64,000 nt of DNA from Chrysomallon squamiferum. Taxonomy: Eukaryota; Mollusca; Gastropoda; Neomphalida; Peltospiridae. This document shows, one piece after another, positions 36,827 to 49,940 of the stretch. A program made the translations under genes and the position numbers. The notes beneath the pieces are model-generated. The model searched no databases, was not told the DNA's origin, and was given only the letters and a program-made list of their open reading frames with translations. The DNA lies in assembly GCA_012295275.1 (NCBI GenBank), contig CM022671.1:30530750-30594749 (forward strand). Direction: 5' to 3'. The first letter of the stretch is position 1. The number at the start of each line of letters is the position of its first letter.

Positions 36827-39800
36827 GTACAACAGATGTTTTTTTAAATTTTAATTATATAATGGACAGACTAATATTAAATAAAATTATAATAAATGCT
36901 AATTTGCAGTTCAATTCATGTAATCCCCTTAAATTTATTAAATGCATATCAGAAAGCATGTTTTTTCCTTTTTCTGGTGTAAAAAAGACTTTTTTTTATT
37001 AAATATTTAGATACTAGTGCTACTGATACTGATCCAGATGAGGCTGCTAATCATCTGGCATCTTTAAACAAGAAATCCATTTCACCTACAAAAACTAAAG
37101 CTCCCAAACAAAGGAGAATTTCTAAAACTAAGGATAAACTTTCACCAAGAAAGAATGGAGTAAAGAATGGTCGAAAACTTCCAAAAAAGGAAAAAGAAAA
37201 TGTAAAAGATGTTAATAAATTGGCAAAGGTAAGAATCCCAGGAATGAAAATAATTATTTTATACTACTTTATTTTTGTTTCCTTAGGTAAATGAAAAGAT
37301 CATTTCACTTTTTTACAAAATATGTTCTGAATGTTATAAGTGATTCTAAGTAATTATATATTGAAATATTACATAATGCCATGATAGAGAAAAAAGCAAA
37401 TCCCTTCAACAGATGACAACAGTAAACAAAAAATATAATAAACTGGTTTTGTTAAAGAAAATTATTTTCTTACAAGTCTTTGAATTATACAATTTTCAGG
37501 CAACACAAGGCAGCATTCAGACAACAACCAAATTGGTTAGGGTAAGTTTGTTTTTAACTGTTTTAATTGTTTTTATTATTTAAAAAAAAAAAAATTTTAT
37601 ATATATATATATATTAGTATTTGGAGAATATATTAACATATAAGTACAAATGAAAAATAAATGAACAAATAAGTTGGGTAAATGTAATTTTTCTTTATTA
37701 AATTTAATTCCTTGCTAGTTGAATTTCCTACAGTGTTGTGTTTTTCAAAGTACATTTTATGTTTTAGCTTAATGGCTGTAAGGTCAGTGCATGATCTGTT
37801 GCATATGTTTTTCATCTAACATTACCTTTCATTCATTTTCAGAAAAAGAAAAATTTATCCTTGAATGTATCTTCTGTTGTTAGTCGAAAGGATCCTTGGA
37901 ATTGTTCTTACAGGTACAGTATTTAGCAGTCATGTTTTATGTATCATCTTGATTTTCTCAGAAAAATATAGAAGCCAAATTGAAATAAAAATTTAATAAT
38001 TGTAAATGAAAGATGTATTTCTGTTAGTATGAGATTTCTATCATGTTAAATAAAAAGTAGTTGGATATGTCTGCTGAATGGTTAGTTTACAAATTTCCTT
38101 TATTTTTCAGCCCTTGGGTTGATAAATACGAAGAAGCAAAAGAAAATCGATACAGTGCTGATTTGAAGGAAATTTTATCTGCAACTAAGATAAATGGAAT
38201 TCATGTAAGTTTTATTTTTATGGTGAACTATTTTTATTGAGTTGCTGTTTAATTATTTTAACTTTTTTTTTTTTTTAATTATATTAATGCAAACTGATTA
38301 TCTAGTCCCTGTGAATAGTAAATATAATTAATGATGATAAACACATTTTTTTTATTGACAGTATATATCATAAATAGTATTTTCTATTTCCCTGTGCTCC
38401 CCACCCCAGAATGTTGGTCTGTTAATTGCTAAATGAATTTAATACCTTTGTCGTATGACAAATTTTTAAATTCATTTATTATTATTATTTTTTAAATAAA
38501 TGGCAAAGACCAGTCAGAAAATAAAAATAAGGCTAAGAAAAGAAATTTTATTGAAATTTAGTTTTTGAAATGTATATATATTTATTTTTTTCAGAATGAT
38601 ATCCAGATGGATGTAGCAAGGCTGCGGGTTCAGCTTTGTTATGTTGCTGAGGTTCAGAAAAATAGAAAAGTATGTATCTAGTAAACAGAAAATAAAATAA
38701 ATTAATAGCAGAATTTAAAAAAAAAAAATAAAAACAATAAAAATCATAACATAGTCTAAAATACAGAAAATAATACTTTTGCAGCTGTTACTGATTTTAA
38801 AGCTTGTTTCTTTTCTCAACAGGGTCTGCTGGCTTCAGACCAAATCGCTCCAGGACAGATTGTGATAGAATTTAAAGGCAAAGTTTTGTTGAGGCATCAG
38901 TACTTTGAAGAAAATCTATTTTTTAAAAGGTATTATAGAAACTATATTTTTTTCTCCTGAATGCTACATTACTTTTTAATAATGTTGGCTTGTGCCATTG
39001 TATTTTGTATTAAGTTTGTTTTGAAAGTGTTAACTGTAAATATGTTGTTTTACTATAAAACAAAATGATAAAAAAAAAATAAAAATGTATTTTCACATTT
39101 TTCAGGTTGCATCCATTTGTTCTGTTTTACTCCAAATATGAAAACTATGATCTTGTTGTTGATGCCAGTACGTTTGGCAGTGATGCCCGTTTCGTTAGAA
39201 GATCTTGTTCCCCTAATGCTGAGGTTTGTTTTAAATGCAATTTAAAAAAAAAATGATAATAATAATAAAAAAATAAATTATCACATAGTAGAATTATTAC
39301 ATGAATACTCAGAAACATCATATAAAGTTCTAGAAAAAATTGGTAATGAAAATAGAACACAGGTAGTATCCTGGTTTTTAAATATGTTTTGTTCCCCTAG
39401 CATTCATTTACTGCAAATTTAAAACTGAACATTAAAAATACTTCACAGGTGCATCATATGGTAGAAAGAGGAAACATCAGCTTTTTCTTTCATGCCAAAA
39501 CAAATATTCTCAAGGGTACAGAGATCACCATACCTTTCGACTACAATTATCAAGAGTGGTAAGTTGATGATAATATAAAATATAACTGTTTGATTGTTTA
39601 TTGGTAAGTGCACGTTTTATGCTAAGAAACTGTAACCTTTTGTTTTTATGATTATAATATCGATTAAACTTCGTCAGTTAAATGTTTTGAATTTTTGACT
39701 TTTTTAAAACAACACATTCTGTTAGCTTTCTTTTAAATGCAGTATACAAAATAATCAGTACAAATGCATATTCTTTGTTTATGGTGATTGTTGATTGTTT

Positions 39801-42800
39801 TTATTAATCAGTGTTTTATTTTTTTAATTGGTACAGCTCTTTCTGTGTTGAATGTGCATGTTTACGAAATAACTGTCCTGTTTCCAAATTCTGGAAGAAA
39901 ATGAAAAATGCTGAAAATGTGTAAGTAATTTTAGACCATGCTATTATTATTAAATTTTTGAAATTACTTTATTGAAATATTCAGTGATCCAATATAATTA
40001 ATAATGAAGTCATTTATTTTCCATTACTATTCATTGTAGATAAATTCTTATTCATAAAATAAACAAAATTGGAAACTGAAGAATTAAAAAACAAAAATGA
40101 TGCAAATAAAAAAAATATATATTCAAAAAAAAATCCAGCTTTTGCTTTTAAGATTGTTTTAAAAATGAAAAAAACAGACCAAAAAAATTTCATTTTAATT
40201 CAGTGAATAATTATTGGGTTTTCCACATTTTAACTCTAATTTTTTAGTTTTAGTTTTTTAAAGCTTACATTTATCTATTTAATTATTATTTTTCTGTAGA
40301 ACAACCAAATCACCAGTCAAAGAAAAGAAAAGAATGAGGAAACCAAGTGTTTCAAACACTCCTGGAAAGAAAAATACTGTTAGCAGTGAGGTGACAGACA
40401 AACCTAGTGCTCTTGATTTGCAAACTGTGAATAATGTGGAACCAGTTAGCAGGACGCGAAAGTGCAGTGGTACTGAGGAGAAAGTGAGAAAAAACAGTAC
40501 TGAAGAACGTTCCAAAAAGTCTAGTAGTTCCACTGTTCAGATGAAAACTGACGATTCATTGTGTCCAAATAATATTTTACCATCTCCAGTAAAACAGCCA
40601 GATGTAAAGTCTCATGTGTACACAAGAGCTTCTTTTAATAGTGTAAATGTAAGTGAAATTATTTTGTAGACGTAGTTTCGGAGAAAAAGTACCATTCAAG
40701 TACAGAAGAATGCTAAAGAAATAGAACTGTTGGGAATTTTGGTTTATTTGATGCATCCAGTATTTTCTCAGTATTTTCAGAGATGTGAATTGCAATTATT
40801 ATCATACAGATACCTAAATGTTTAATTAGGACAGTAAATTCTTCAAATAGTTAAGCACTGATTGATTGTAAATGAAAAGTTTCCAGGCAGATAAATTGTG
40901 TAATAAGATGAATATATCAAATTATGAAAATTCTTTGATAAAAACTAGTTGGCTACTAGTAGTAATACAATTTTAATATTGGTAGTATTGAATTTATTTC
41001 AATTCCATATCACTGGTTGTTGGTTCTGTTTTGTAAAGGTTCAGAAAAAGACAGTCCCAAAGGAAGAACCTGTGGAAGTAAATATAATTAAGGAGTCAAC
41101 AGTAATTCCAAAGACTGAGCCCCCACCGCCTGCTTCCAACACAGAAAGCCAGGCAACCACTCACTCTGAAGATGATCTTGATTCTGCTGAAAAGGCTCAC
41201 AAGAAGGTAATGACTGAAATTATTTTTCTTTGCATATTTAATTTCAAAAATTATTATTCTATATTTTTATTATAATTATTTGTAAACAGTTTGTGTAAAT
41301 CTTCTGATTAATACATTTCTAAACAAATTTAGCACTGATTAAAACGGATAAATGATTATCGTGTCAATAATGGTCCTGAAATCTTTTGTTTAGACTCGTG
41401 AGGAAAGAAAGATGGAGGCCATCATGAAAGCTTTTGAAAAGCTAGAGAAAAGAGAAGAACGTAGAAAGGAGGCTTTGGCGAGAATAGGTGTCCAGCGAAA
41501 AAGTCAGGACAGCAAGAATACTGACATGAAGAATGAAGATACAAAGAGTGGAGCTCCCAAAAATGAGGAATCTAAGGAGTCTGAAGTAAAAGAAGTGAAA
41601 GAGAGTTCAGAAGAGAAATCTGAAAAGGTAAATCTTTTACTCAATTAAATCTGAAATGAACTATATTATAAAAAAAATTATTATTACTTTTTTTAATTTT
41701 TTTTTTTGTGATGTTGAAATAATAAATATAACAAAACAAAATGGGTTAATTCTGTTATTTTTTTAGAAATTTAATACCTAATATATGATAGTTTTCATTG
41801 AATTCTATGTTATTGATACATAAATTGAAGTGTCTAGATTTTTCTGAACAGAATAGAAAATTTGAAAACTACTAATAATTGTGTTCTTTTGTTAGGTTGA
41901 ACAGACCACATGTGATTCAGCTCCTGTTACAAGTACAGTTGAGATCAAAGTTGAGCCTAAACCAGAACCTCCAGTAAAAGTTAGTAGAGGGTAGGTGAAA
42001 TTTTCTGTTTTAAAAGGAAGTAATTCTTGTTCACTTTATATAATTTGGAATTGAATAATTTCTATTTGTGTATTCTGTTTCTGAGAATAAATTTAGCATT
42101 GTTGAATGTTAAGATGTTTATTTGTTTATTTATTTATTTTATATATATTTTTTTTTTTTACAGCAAGAGAAGTAGAAGACATGGAAGAAGGTATCAATCG
42201 GTTTTTTTAAATTATCATTCTTGATTTTTTTTAAATGTAGCTTTACATTATATTATTGTTTATTAATTCACTGTTTTATAATTGTTCAGTTTTTTTAAAT
42301 ACTTAAAAATGATAAGCAGTGTGTGAAATGAGCTCTGCATTTTGAAATGTACCAGTTAGAAAATTTTATATTAGTACTCTTTTCACAAAGTAATAAGAGC
42401 CTTGTTTTGTTTTTGGGTGTTTTGATTAGAGATCCTGGATTTTAAATTGGTATTTTATTTCACAGGTTTTTAGGTATTAAATATTTTTTTTCTCTAAAAA
42501 AAAACCCACAACTGAATTATTATAAAAGATCTTGAATGAATTATTAGATACATAGGCTTATCTGGATATGAGATGACTTTTATTTTCTGGTTTTTAAAAT
42601 TCATCTAATCTTTGTAGGAGATCCAGAGTGAACAGTACAACTGTTCTGGAGCTCTCTTCTGCTGGCTCTGTTGATGAGAGCAGCAATTCAAATGCATCAA
42701 CTCCTGGAACACCAGTTCCACAATCTGCTGAAATAATGGAAACAAATGGTGGCTTTAAATTCATAAAAACAAAGAAAGTACGTTTTTCCACTGACCATTT

Positions 42801-45800
42801 TTTTTCTTCTTCTAAATTGATAATTTTATTTATATTGATTCAGTAGGCTTTTTTTAAAACTTATCAAGATATTTGTCAGTACAAATAATACATTAATTTT
42901 TATTTTTTATTTTTTTTATGAATTACATTTTGGATAAATACAAATTTATATACATTTATTATATTACATGTAAGTCATAAAAAGCTTGATTTATGTTTGA
43001 CATTTTTTAGTTTGTAACTATAAAACAGACCATAAACATATGAAACTTTCATTGGTGTAAAAGATATTTTCCTTTTATGTTAAGGTCTGTTAAAATTTTG
43101 AAGAATAACTGTTTAAATCAGAATATTCATGTTAGTTGTATACTTGTATTCGCTCTGCAGCATCTGTTTAATGAATGGAAAAGTGAAAAGATTTCTGACC
43201 TGAAAACGGCACCCAACTGTAAGGCTGAACCACTGGAAGTGAAAGTCGATGAGACGGTGTTTGTCACCTGTTTGCCCAGTCCACGCAATGCTATGGAACA
43301 TCTGCCCAGAAGAAACAGCCAGAGTGCTGGGTGTTCCAATCCATCCATCTCTCACCAGCCTGCCCAGAAAGCAACTATTGAACATGGTAGCGGGTCTGCC
43401 AAAAAAGTAATTTAACTTCCATCAAAAAGTTAATAATTAGCAGAGACCAAAAAATTTGAAACATCTTAATCTTTTGAATTAACATATTTTGAGCTTTCTT
43501 GATACTGAGAGTCAGAAGTTGTGACCATTAGATATATATATATTAAACAAAGAATGTACACCAAAAAAAAAAAATGCAGAGTATACTCAAACAGTTAACA
43601 ACCTTGCATTCAAATATGTTTTTTCAGTTTAGGCCAAATGGTTAATTGTCTCCCTTTATGTATTAATTTGAATCGGGTACAGACAGTAATGTATCAGTGA
43701 ACATCATTTTTCTTTGTTTTTATGTTTCCGTTTCATCTTTTTAACAAATTAAATGCTTAGTCTGGAGATAATTACATTTTAAAAAACTATGTTTTGAATC
43801 TACATGTGCTGAAACTGTTGAGTAAAAACAATAAAAAGTAACTTGTTTTGCAGAGATGGTTGCGCCAGGCTATGTTCGAGACTGGTCCCACCGTTAATGA
43901 AAATGGTAATGCATCACCAATGTCTGGTGGTGCCAGTCCCAATCCTCATCTGTACAGTCCAGGTTCATCACCACCTAGTGGTAAGTAATTTATTCTACAT
44001 TTATACAAAAAATATGGTTGACATTGATTACATGTTGAAATCCAGTCATGATTCTTTTTGTAATCAGATTATCAACTAGTTAATCAGTTTGCATGCACAG
44101 TCAAAATAAACACAGCTCTTAAGTAAATGGAAAAAAGAATATTTCAGTATTTAGCAGCTAGTGGAGAAATGCAGTTCTCTTTTGTGTTGCTTTCAGATAT
44201 CATTACACCTTTAAAGAAACGTCGTCTTGCTCGCGAGTCTCTTTCACTAGATCAGCCAACTACCTCCACTCCGTCCATAATGTTGCCATCAGTGCAGTCA
44301 AGTGACTCAACATCGACTGACAACGTGCCATCGGTTGCTGACATTCAAGATTTGCAAAGCAAAAACGGCTTTACTTCAGTGATGCCTCTCACTCCTGTTA
44401 CACCAGCAGATTACTGTGAACATGTAAGATTTTATAATTTTGTTGGTTTTGTTTTTTAAAAATATTTATGCAGATATTTCGTTATTTAAAATAAAGAATT
44501 TTTTTAAAAGTTTAAGAAGAAATATTTGATAAAAATTTAGTTTAAACAACTAAAAGCAGTTGAAATGAAAAAAGATAAACTTTTTTATTTTTTTTTTTTT
44601 TTTTTAATTATAAACTTATATTTTGTACTTTTTTATTTCCAGAATATGTACATGTGCAAAAAATTTCGTCACTCCAGTGGTCACAGGGATTCCACAGATA
44701 TTGAAAGTGATGCTTCGGAGTCAATAATACAGTCATCTACTGAGCACAGTGTCAGCATGGATAGTGAGTGTGAAATAAAAGAATCTCCTAAAAAGAACAA
44801 TAGTGGTGCTATGGAAATTTCTTATGAAATGTCGGTGGCCAGCAACAGCATAATGAAAAGTGAAGCTGATCATTCAGAGGGTAGCAGTTCTCACAGTGAT
44901 GTAATCACAAAAGACAAAACAGAAAATTGCCAAGGTAGTGGTTGTGAACTCAATTCAAAAAAAGTTGACACAGACACGCTGAATGCATGTGTAAGTGACA
45001 CTGTTGAAGAAGAAAACAAATCCGAAGTGTCCGACTCAACGGAAGGTGTCAAGGATGAGTTGGTTTGTGATTCTCAGAATACTATGTTTGACGCACAACA
45101 GAGCAGAGCTAATTCAGTTGCAGATAATGAACCTTGTGTCTCGTCTGGAACTGTGGACTCTTCATTGGCACCAAAAACCTTAGGGAACAGTAACTTCATT
45201 TGTGAGGAACAAGGTGAGGTTTCAGAGAGCTGTGTGCAATCTGAAGTCAGCAAATCGGACAGTGACAATGAAGTCTCATGTGGCAGCATAACTAAAGACA
45301 GTTCTTTACAGGATAATGTTTGTTCGTCCAATAATGTGGAACTCAGTTCCGCTCATTTGGAAAATGCTAATGTTTGTGATTCCGTGTCACAGATTGATAA
45401 TGGAAGGACTACTGTTTCTTGTGATGACAGTCTGTTCTGTGTGTCAAGCACTGGTGAAGGCGACACTAATGAAATAAGTGATGCTACTTCATGTGTCAAC
45501 AGTATGGACAGTGTTAACGTGCCTGATTCACAGACTGAAAACTTTGTCAAACTGGGTTGCAATGAGATGGAAAACGCTGATTCAGGTTTTGAAAATGTGA
45601 GTGGAGTGTCTTCCACATGTGCAGTGGAATCTGTGCAGGACATTTCACAGTCTTCACCAACTTCATTTAATAGTTTCTCACAATCTGTGGTCTCATCAGA
45701 TGGTTCTCCAGAGACTGAATCCCATTCATCATTTCAATCTGCTGGATCTGGAACAGCTGAAGACACAAATGTTGCTCCAACAAAGAAAAAAGTAAGCTTG

Positions 45801-48800
45801 CTTTACAATAATTTAAAAAAAAAAAAAAAATAACAAAAAATTATAATAATAATTACCTATTGACATAATATATTAAGTTTTGAAAAATTATGTTTGTGGT
45901 AGCTTTTTCTGGTATGCCTGGTGAAAATAATAAAATGATAATGGCATAATTTTATTAACAATTTTAAATGTATAAAATGCTTTTTCAAGGTAAGCTTGCT
46001 GGAATATAGAAAAAGAATTAAAGAGAAGAAGCAAGAAGGTAACAGTAACTCTTCAACGCCTGTGAAATCATTTCCAACATCAGTCAACTCCAGCATGAGC
46101 AACTCTAAAGTAACCAGTCTGCAGCCTCTGCCATTGTTTTCATCTCTTCCTAGTGCTGCAGAGAAAGTGTCCAGAAAGGGTAAACTTTAAGTGTTGTTCT
46201 GTTGAAAACCAGTTCAGCTGTTCTTTTGTGGGTTTGTTTTTCTTCTATTTTTTTTTTATGGGGTGGGGCCATTTTTATTAATTTTTATTATTATTTCTTT
46301 ATTTTTCCTCCTGTTTTCAAATTTAAATATAGATCTTGTAGATTTTGTTTATTGAGAAATATTAGCATTGAAAAATGTAAAAACAGAATTGCTTAATTTT
46401 TTAACTTTTTAGTTTTTATTTGATAGTATTAATTTAATAATTTTGATTTGTATGTTATTTTTATATATATATATATATATTGAATATTATATAATCACTG
46501 CATTAGGATTACTCTGATAATAATAAAAATAATTTGAAAAGCTCAGTTTATCGTTCAACTTAAGCAAGTGTGAGAAAATGCATTGCTTTCTATGTTGTTT
46601 TTAAACGAGAATATCTCAATAATTACAGCTAAAAGACTGAAAAAAGAAGCTCCTCGTAAACCCATGAGTTTAACAGAAAGGCTTCGACAAGAATTTGGAC
46701 TGGAAGAAAGCGAAGAAGAGGATAAAGGTAATGAAGCATTTTAAATTTTGTTTTATGAATAACGACAGTTTTACTGCTTATTGCAGCTTGGCTCTCACAT
46801 CCTAAAACATGCTGTTTAAAAACTAAACTTTCATTGTTCTGCTTCATATAGATACAAATGTGTATATATATATATATTTAACCAGACCAAGGATCATTTG
46901 TGAACATTAATGTATCAATGCAAATTATTAAAATAATTTTGTAGAATTGAAAAATGATGAAGGTGAAGCATCATCACAAACACCCCCGCCTCCCCCACCT
47001 CCACCTAATGGTGCACCGACCCCTCTTTGCAGGAGGGTTGATGGTGAGTTTGATGTTAAGGCAGACCAGCTCTCTGTCCTGTTTTTCTTTGCACACAACT
47101 TTCAGTGCCTTTATTTTATATTGTGTTCACTTGCTTGTTAGAAGCATGAAGCTTTTCTGCAAATATACCATTTTTCTGTTAATTAATTAATTTATTTTTT
47201 ATAAATATTTTTTTTTTTCAGTTAATTAACTAGTTTTTATTTTTGTAGATTTATTTACTTTGTGATTGGATCCTTCTGCGAATAACTGTTATGTTCTCCT
47301 TTATTCACTGGAGTAGATAGTCTTCTGTATATTTTTAGTTACTTTTTGTACAGTATTTGTGATTAAATGTTTGCATGGTTTGGAATTTTATGCTCTGAAT
47401 GTATTTCACTAGACAACTTGTATGTGGTAGTCTGATTTTTATTAATTTATAGATTCTGAGGCTTTGGTTGTTTTTTTGTGTTGTGTTTTTTTTTTTTTTT
47501 TTTCTTGCTTAAAATTAATATTAGCAAAACAAATTATAAGAAGAAGGATAATAAAACTAAATTTAGTGTTAATAATTTCAGGAAATTATATATATTTTAT
47601 AGTTTATAAAAAGAAAGAAGGAAAAAAAATAAAAATTGGTGTTTATGACTGCTATAGTTTTGAAAACTGAAAATAAAATATCTTACATTTTACTCTAAAG
47701 GAGAGAAAGAAAATAATGAAATGTTTCAGTTTAATAAGAGAGATGGTTAAATACTTCTTCTGGATAAAAATATAAATGTTCTATATTTTTGATTTTAACT
47801 ATATAATGTATAGTATTTGCATGTTGCTCTATGCTCATTTCTATGCTCAGAACATTTACTTAATAAAATTTCATTCATGTCAGTTATTTCATTTCAGTCA
47901 TCTAACTACAAATACCCCCAGGTTTTTTTTCCTTCCCTTTTTAAGTTTAAAAAACCTCCAATGCAGATGTTGTGAAAATGTTGTAATACTTGTGACGTTA
48001 TTAAAATAACACGATCTGACCTCACTTCTTTCTTTCCCATTACTTTATTTTCAATAAAACATTGTAAATAAATTTATAGATGAAGAGTCACTCACAGACA
48101 TGAACACTGTACCAACACATTCAGCAGCGAGACCGAGCACAGTTCCTCTAGGAAGTTGTGTACCTCCTACAGGACGAATGTTACCCAGGGTTCCCATCCT
48201 CTTTCCTGTTGGTGGTCAGATGAATTCGGGAGGCAGCCGACCACCACCACCTCCTCCGAGAGGTGGTTTACGACCAATGGTCCGTCCTGCTGGGACACAA
48301 CGAACTTTAGCACCAAATGGCATGTCGTCGAGACCTGTTATGTCCCATCCAGTTTCTAATCGGCCATTAATCCCACAAGGTGCTTCCAGACGAATGCCTC
48401 TGGCCAGTCACAGAACTCCTCCACTAGTTGCTGGTATATCTAATCAAGGTAAAGGAACGTTGTTGTTTTGGGTTTTTTTTTTAAATTACTATTGTCTGAT
48501 GTTAATAATGTTTTTTGGAATTGAACTTGACAAAAAAAAAATTTAAATAATAATAATAAAAAAAATTGTTCATAATTAGGAATGGACAGAAATTATTGAC
48601 AAAAATAAATAAGAAAATAAATAAATAAATAAGCGATTTGAGTTTTGTGATGAAAAATGAATTTCCATTTGAATTCTCTCTCTCGTAGCTGCTGTGAACA
48701 GGCCACTTCTTTCACAGCCTCAGACAGCTCCATGTTACCCAGGGTCTTCCGAACAGCAACAACAGCTGGCAGTCAGTGGTTTGCAGTCTGGTACGTCACA

Positions 48801-49071
48801 GAATGCCCAGTATATTGCTCAAGTTTCGACACCACTCACTACGCCTCAAGTGCAACAGTTTGAGTACAACCATGGAGTAGCAACCTCTAATGTTCAGTGG
48901 AACCACACCCCACCACAGCAACAGCAACAGCAACAGCAGCAGCAGCAGCAGCAGCATCAACAACAACAGCAACAGCAACCTTCATCTGTACAGTCTTCTA
49001 TAGTGTCGGGCTCTGATGTGTACAGTAGGAAACCGAATAAATCATACCCAAGTTCAAGCAACTATTACTGA
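35174..49071 (+). CDS. KMT2E: KMT2E (MLL5/UpSET-type), PHD and SET chromatin protein
   Basis: Twenty-eight coding exons, assembled by hand with consistent phases, total 5331 bases (1776 residues plus stop). The product is a nuclear chromatin regulator: its PHD finger reads H3K4me3, and its SET domain is considered inactive in the KMT2E/SETD5/UpSET family. The start [10 protein letters not shown] parallels human MSIVIPLGV, and [18 protein letters not shown] matches the family N-terminus. The PHD finger is at residues 100-143, SET at about 325-455 and a basic helix at 643-675. TPLKKRR and VSLLEYRKR motifs come later, then a proline- and glutamine-rich tail. A PHD finger favours KMT2E/UpSET over SETD5. 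It is divergent from CADPS and convergent with the GTPase gene. Confidence 0.95.
37011..38204 (+). CDS. KMT2E: KMT2E coding exons 5-8: basic linker between PHD and SET
   Basis: Exons are 37011-37228 (218 nt), 37500-37541 (42), 37843-37913 (71) and 38111-38204 (94). The first opens with [12 protein letters not shown], like the human GDTSATESGDE, and is followed by lysine-rich sequence. The 42-base exon ([14 protein letters not shown]) is in frame and skippable. The last, [20 protein letters not shown], aligns with the human AWMDRYEEANNNQYSEGVQ helix before SET. Confidence 0.92.
38595..39920 (+). CDS. KMT2E: KMT2E coding exons 9-13: SET domain, probably inactive
   Basis: Exons are 38595-38669, 38823-38929, 39106-39223, 39449-39558 and 39837-39920. 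Key stretches are [55 protein letters not shown] and [14 protein letters not shown]. The canonical NHSCxPN is RRSCSPN, as in human KMT2E (RRSCTPN), so cofactor-binding residues are altered in the family way. Cysteines after it ([16 protein letters not shown]) form the post-SET-like end. Lack of methyltransferase activity is inferred from the family. Confidence 0.93.
40300..43406 (+). CDS. KMT2E: KMT2E coding exons 14-20: disordered region and basic helix
   Basis: Exons are 40300-40648 (349 nt), 41039-41206 (168), 41394-41627 (234), 41896-41990 (95), 42164-42190 (27), 42618-42777 (160) and 43161-43406 (246). The third begins [20 protein letters not shown], a near copy of the human helix. The 27-base exon (KRSRRHGRR) corresponds to the basic RSRTHIGQQRRRH part and is skippable in frame. 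The last begins [10 protein letters not shown], the human KHLVNEWLSEK motif. The rest is Lys/Glu/Ser-rich and likely disordered. Confidence 0.9.
43854..45791 (+). CDS. KMT2E: KMT2E coding exons 21-23, with a large Ser-rich acidic exon
   Basis: Exons are 43854-43980 (127 nt, RWLRQAMFE, human KKRWLKQALEE), 44197-44423 (227, [15 protein letters not shown] and [12 protein letters not shown]) and 44643-45791 (1149). The large exon encodes 383 residues, rich in Ser, Asp, Glu, Asn and Val with many scattered cysteines and no recognisable domain. It is continuous with the conserved frame on both sides. It replaces the human middle region with little obvious similarity, so it probably evolves fast. 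Confidence 0.9.
45990..49071 (+). CDS. KMT2E: KMT2E coding exons 24-28: VSLLEYRKR motif and Pro/Gln-rich tail
   Basis: Exons are 45990-46179 (190 nt), 46629-46727 (99), 46945-47043 (99), 48080-48448 (369) and 48689-49071 (383 with stop). The first starts [17 protein letters not shown], matching human [20 protein letters not shown]. Later come [19 protein letters not shown], a PPPPPPPP run, and a Pro/Arg/Gly stretch with [16 protein letters not shown] glutamine tract lies at 48916-48980. The protein ends SSNYY. The human tail is likewise Pro/Gln/His-rich. Confidence 0.92.
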
Positions 49072-49940
49072 CTTGTTGTAAACAAGTGTTCATTTTTCAC
49101 AAATTATTTCTTCTTATTTTCTTATGGTTTTTTTACAAATAGATTGATTAACCTGTTCCTTTATAACATTCTAAAATTACAAGAATTTTTCATTTACATA
49201 AATACAAATTTTCTGTCTACCACTTTCTGAAAGTTATTTTCAGTTCAATTCTTTTAAGTTTTCTTTTTTCAGTATATTTTTCTGAACAGAAATGTTTTTT
49301 CATAATTTGCATTATAATAGATTAATGTATTTTGAAAATGGCAGTTAGAAAAGTTAAATTAATGTGGATACTATTAAATTTTCGTTAGACAGGAAATGTT
49401 AATGTACAAAAGATTTGTTTTTATTACATTTTTTTTGTTTAAATAAATATTTATGAAATTAACAGTTCTAATTTTCAAGTCTGAAAATAGTGAGGTTGAG
49501 AAGTATGTAGTATAACAATATACTTGTAGTTTGTAAGAAATCAGCATGTGTACCTTTGCCATATATTTGGTCAGTGCAGCTGTGATATTGACTGTATAGA
49601 ATACATGTTAATTTTGAAAAAAAAAAAGTAGAAATAAAGAAAAAAAGAAGAGGAAATTGGAATATAGAGCTTGCAGTCATCTTTTTATTTGACTTTCCTG
49701 CTCCATATATTGTTTCTAAAGAGTATTTATGAAAAATTGAGTTCACATTTTTAGGCAGCGTTGACAGATGTACAAATATTGGCTTACGGTGGTGCTACAT
49801 ATGTTGAGAAGACTAGTGCTGATGATCACACATTCATGTAAATAAGCAAAACATGCATTCATTTCTACATTCATTCATCACATAAACCTGTACATTGTAA
49901 CATAAACAAATTGTAAATAAAGGTCCATTGTCATTATCAG
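49072..49940 (+). other. KMT2E: KMT2E 3' UTR (shortest form)
   Basis: AT-rich sequence without open frames follows the TGA at 49069-49071. AATAAA at 49916-49921 is followed by TTTATTGATG and a TTTTAGTGGTGT GU-rich stretch, so cleavage near 49940 is likely. Longer forms reaching 50.4-52.0 kb are possible; several later AATAAA hexamers exist. Confidence 0.5.
49916..49921 (+). terminator. AATAAA poly(A) signal of KMT2E
   Basis: First canonical hexamer with a GU-rich follow-up after the KMT2E stop codon, about 845 bases downstream. Confidence 0.45.
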
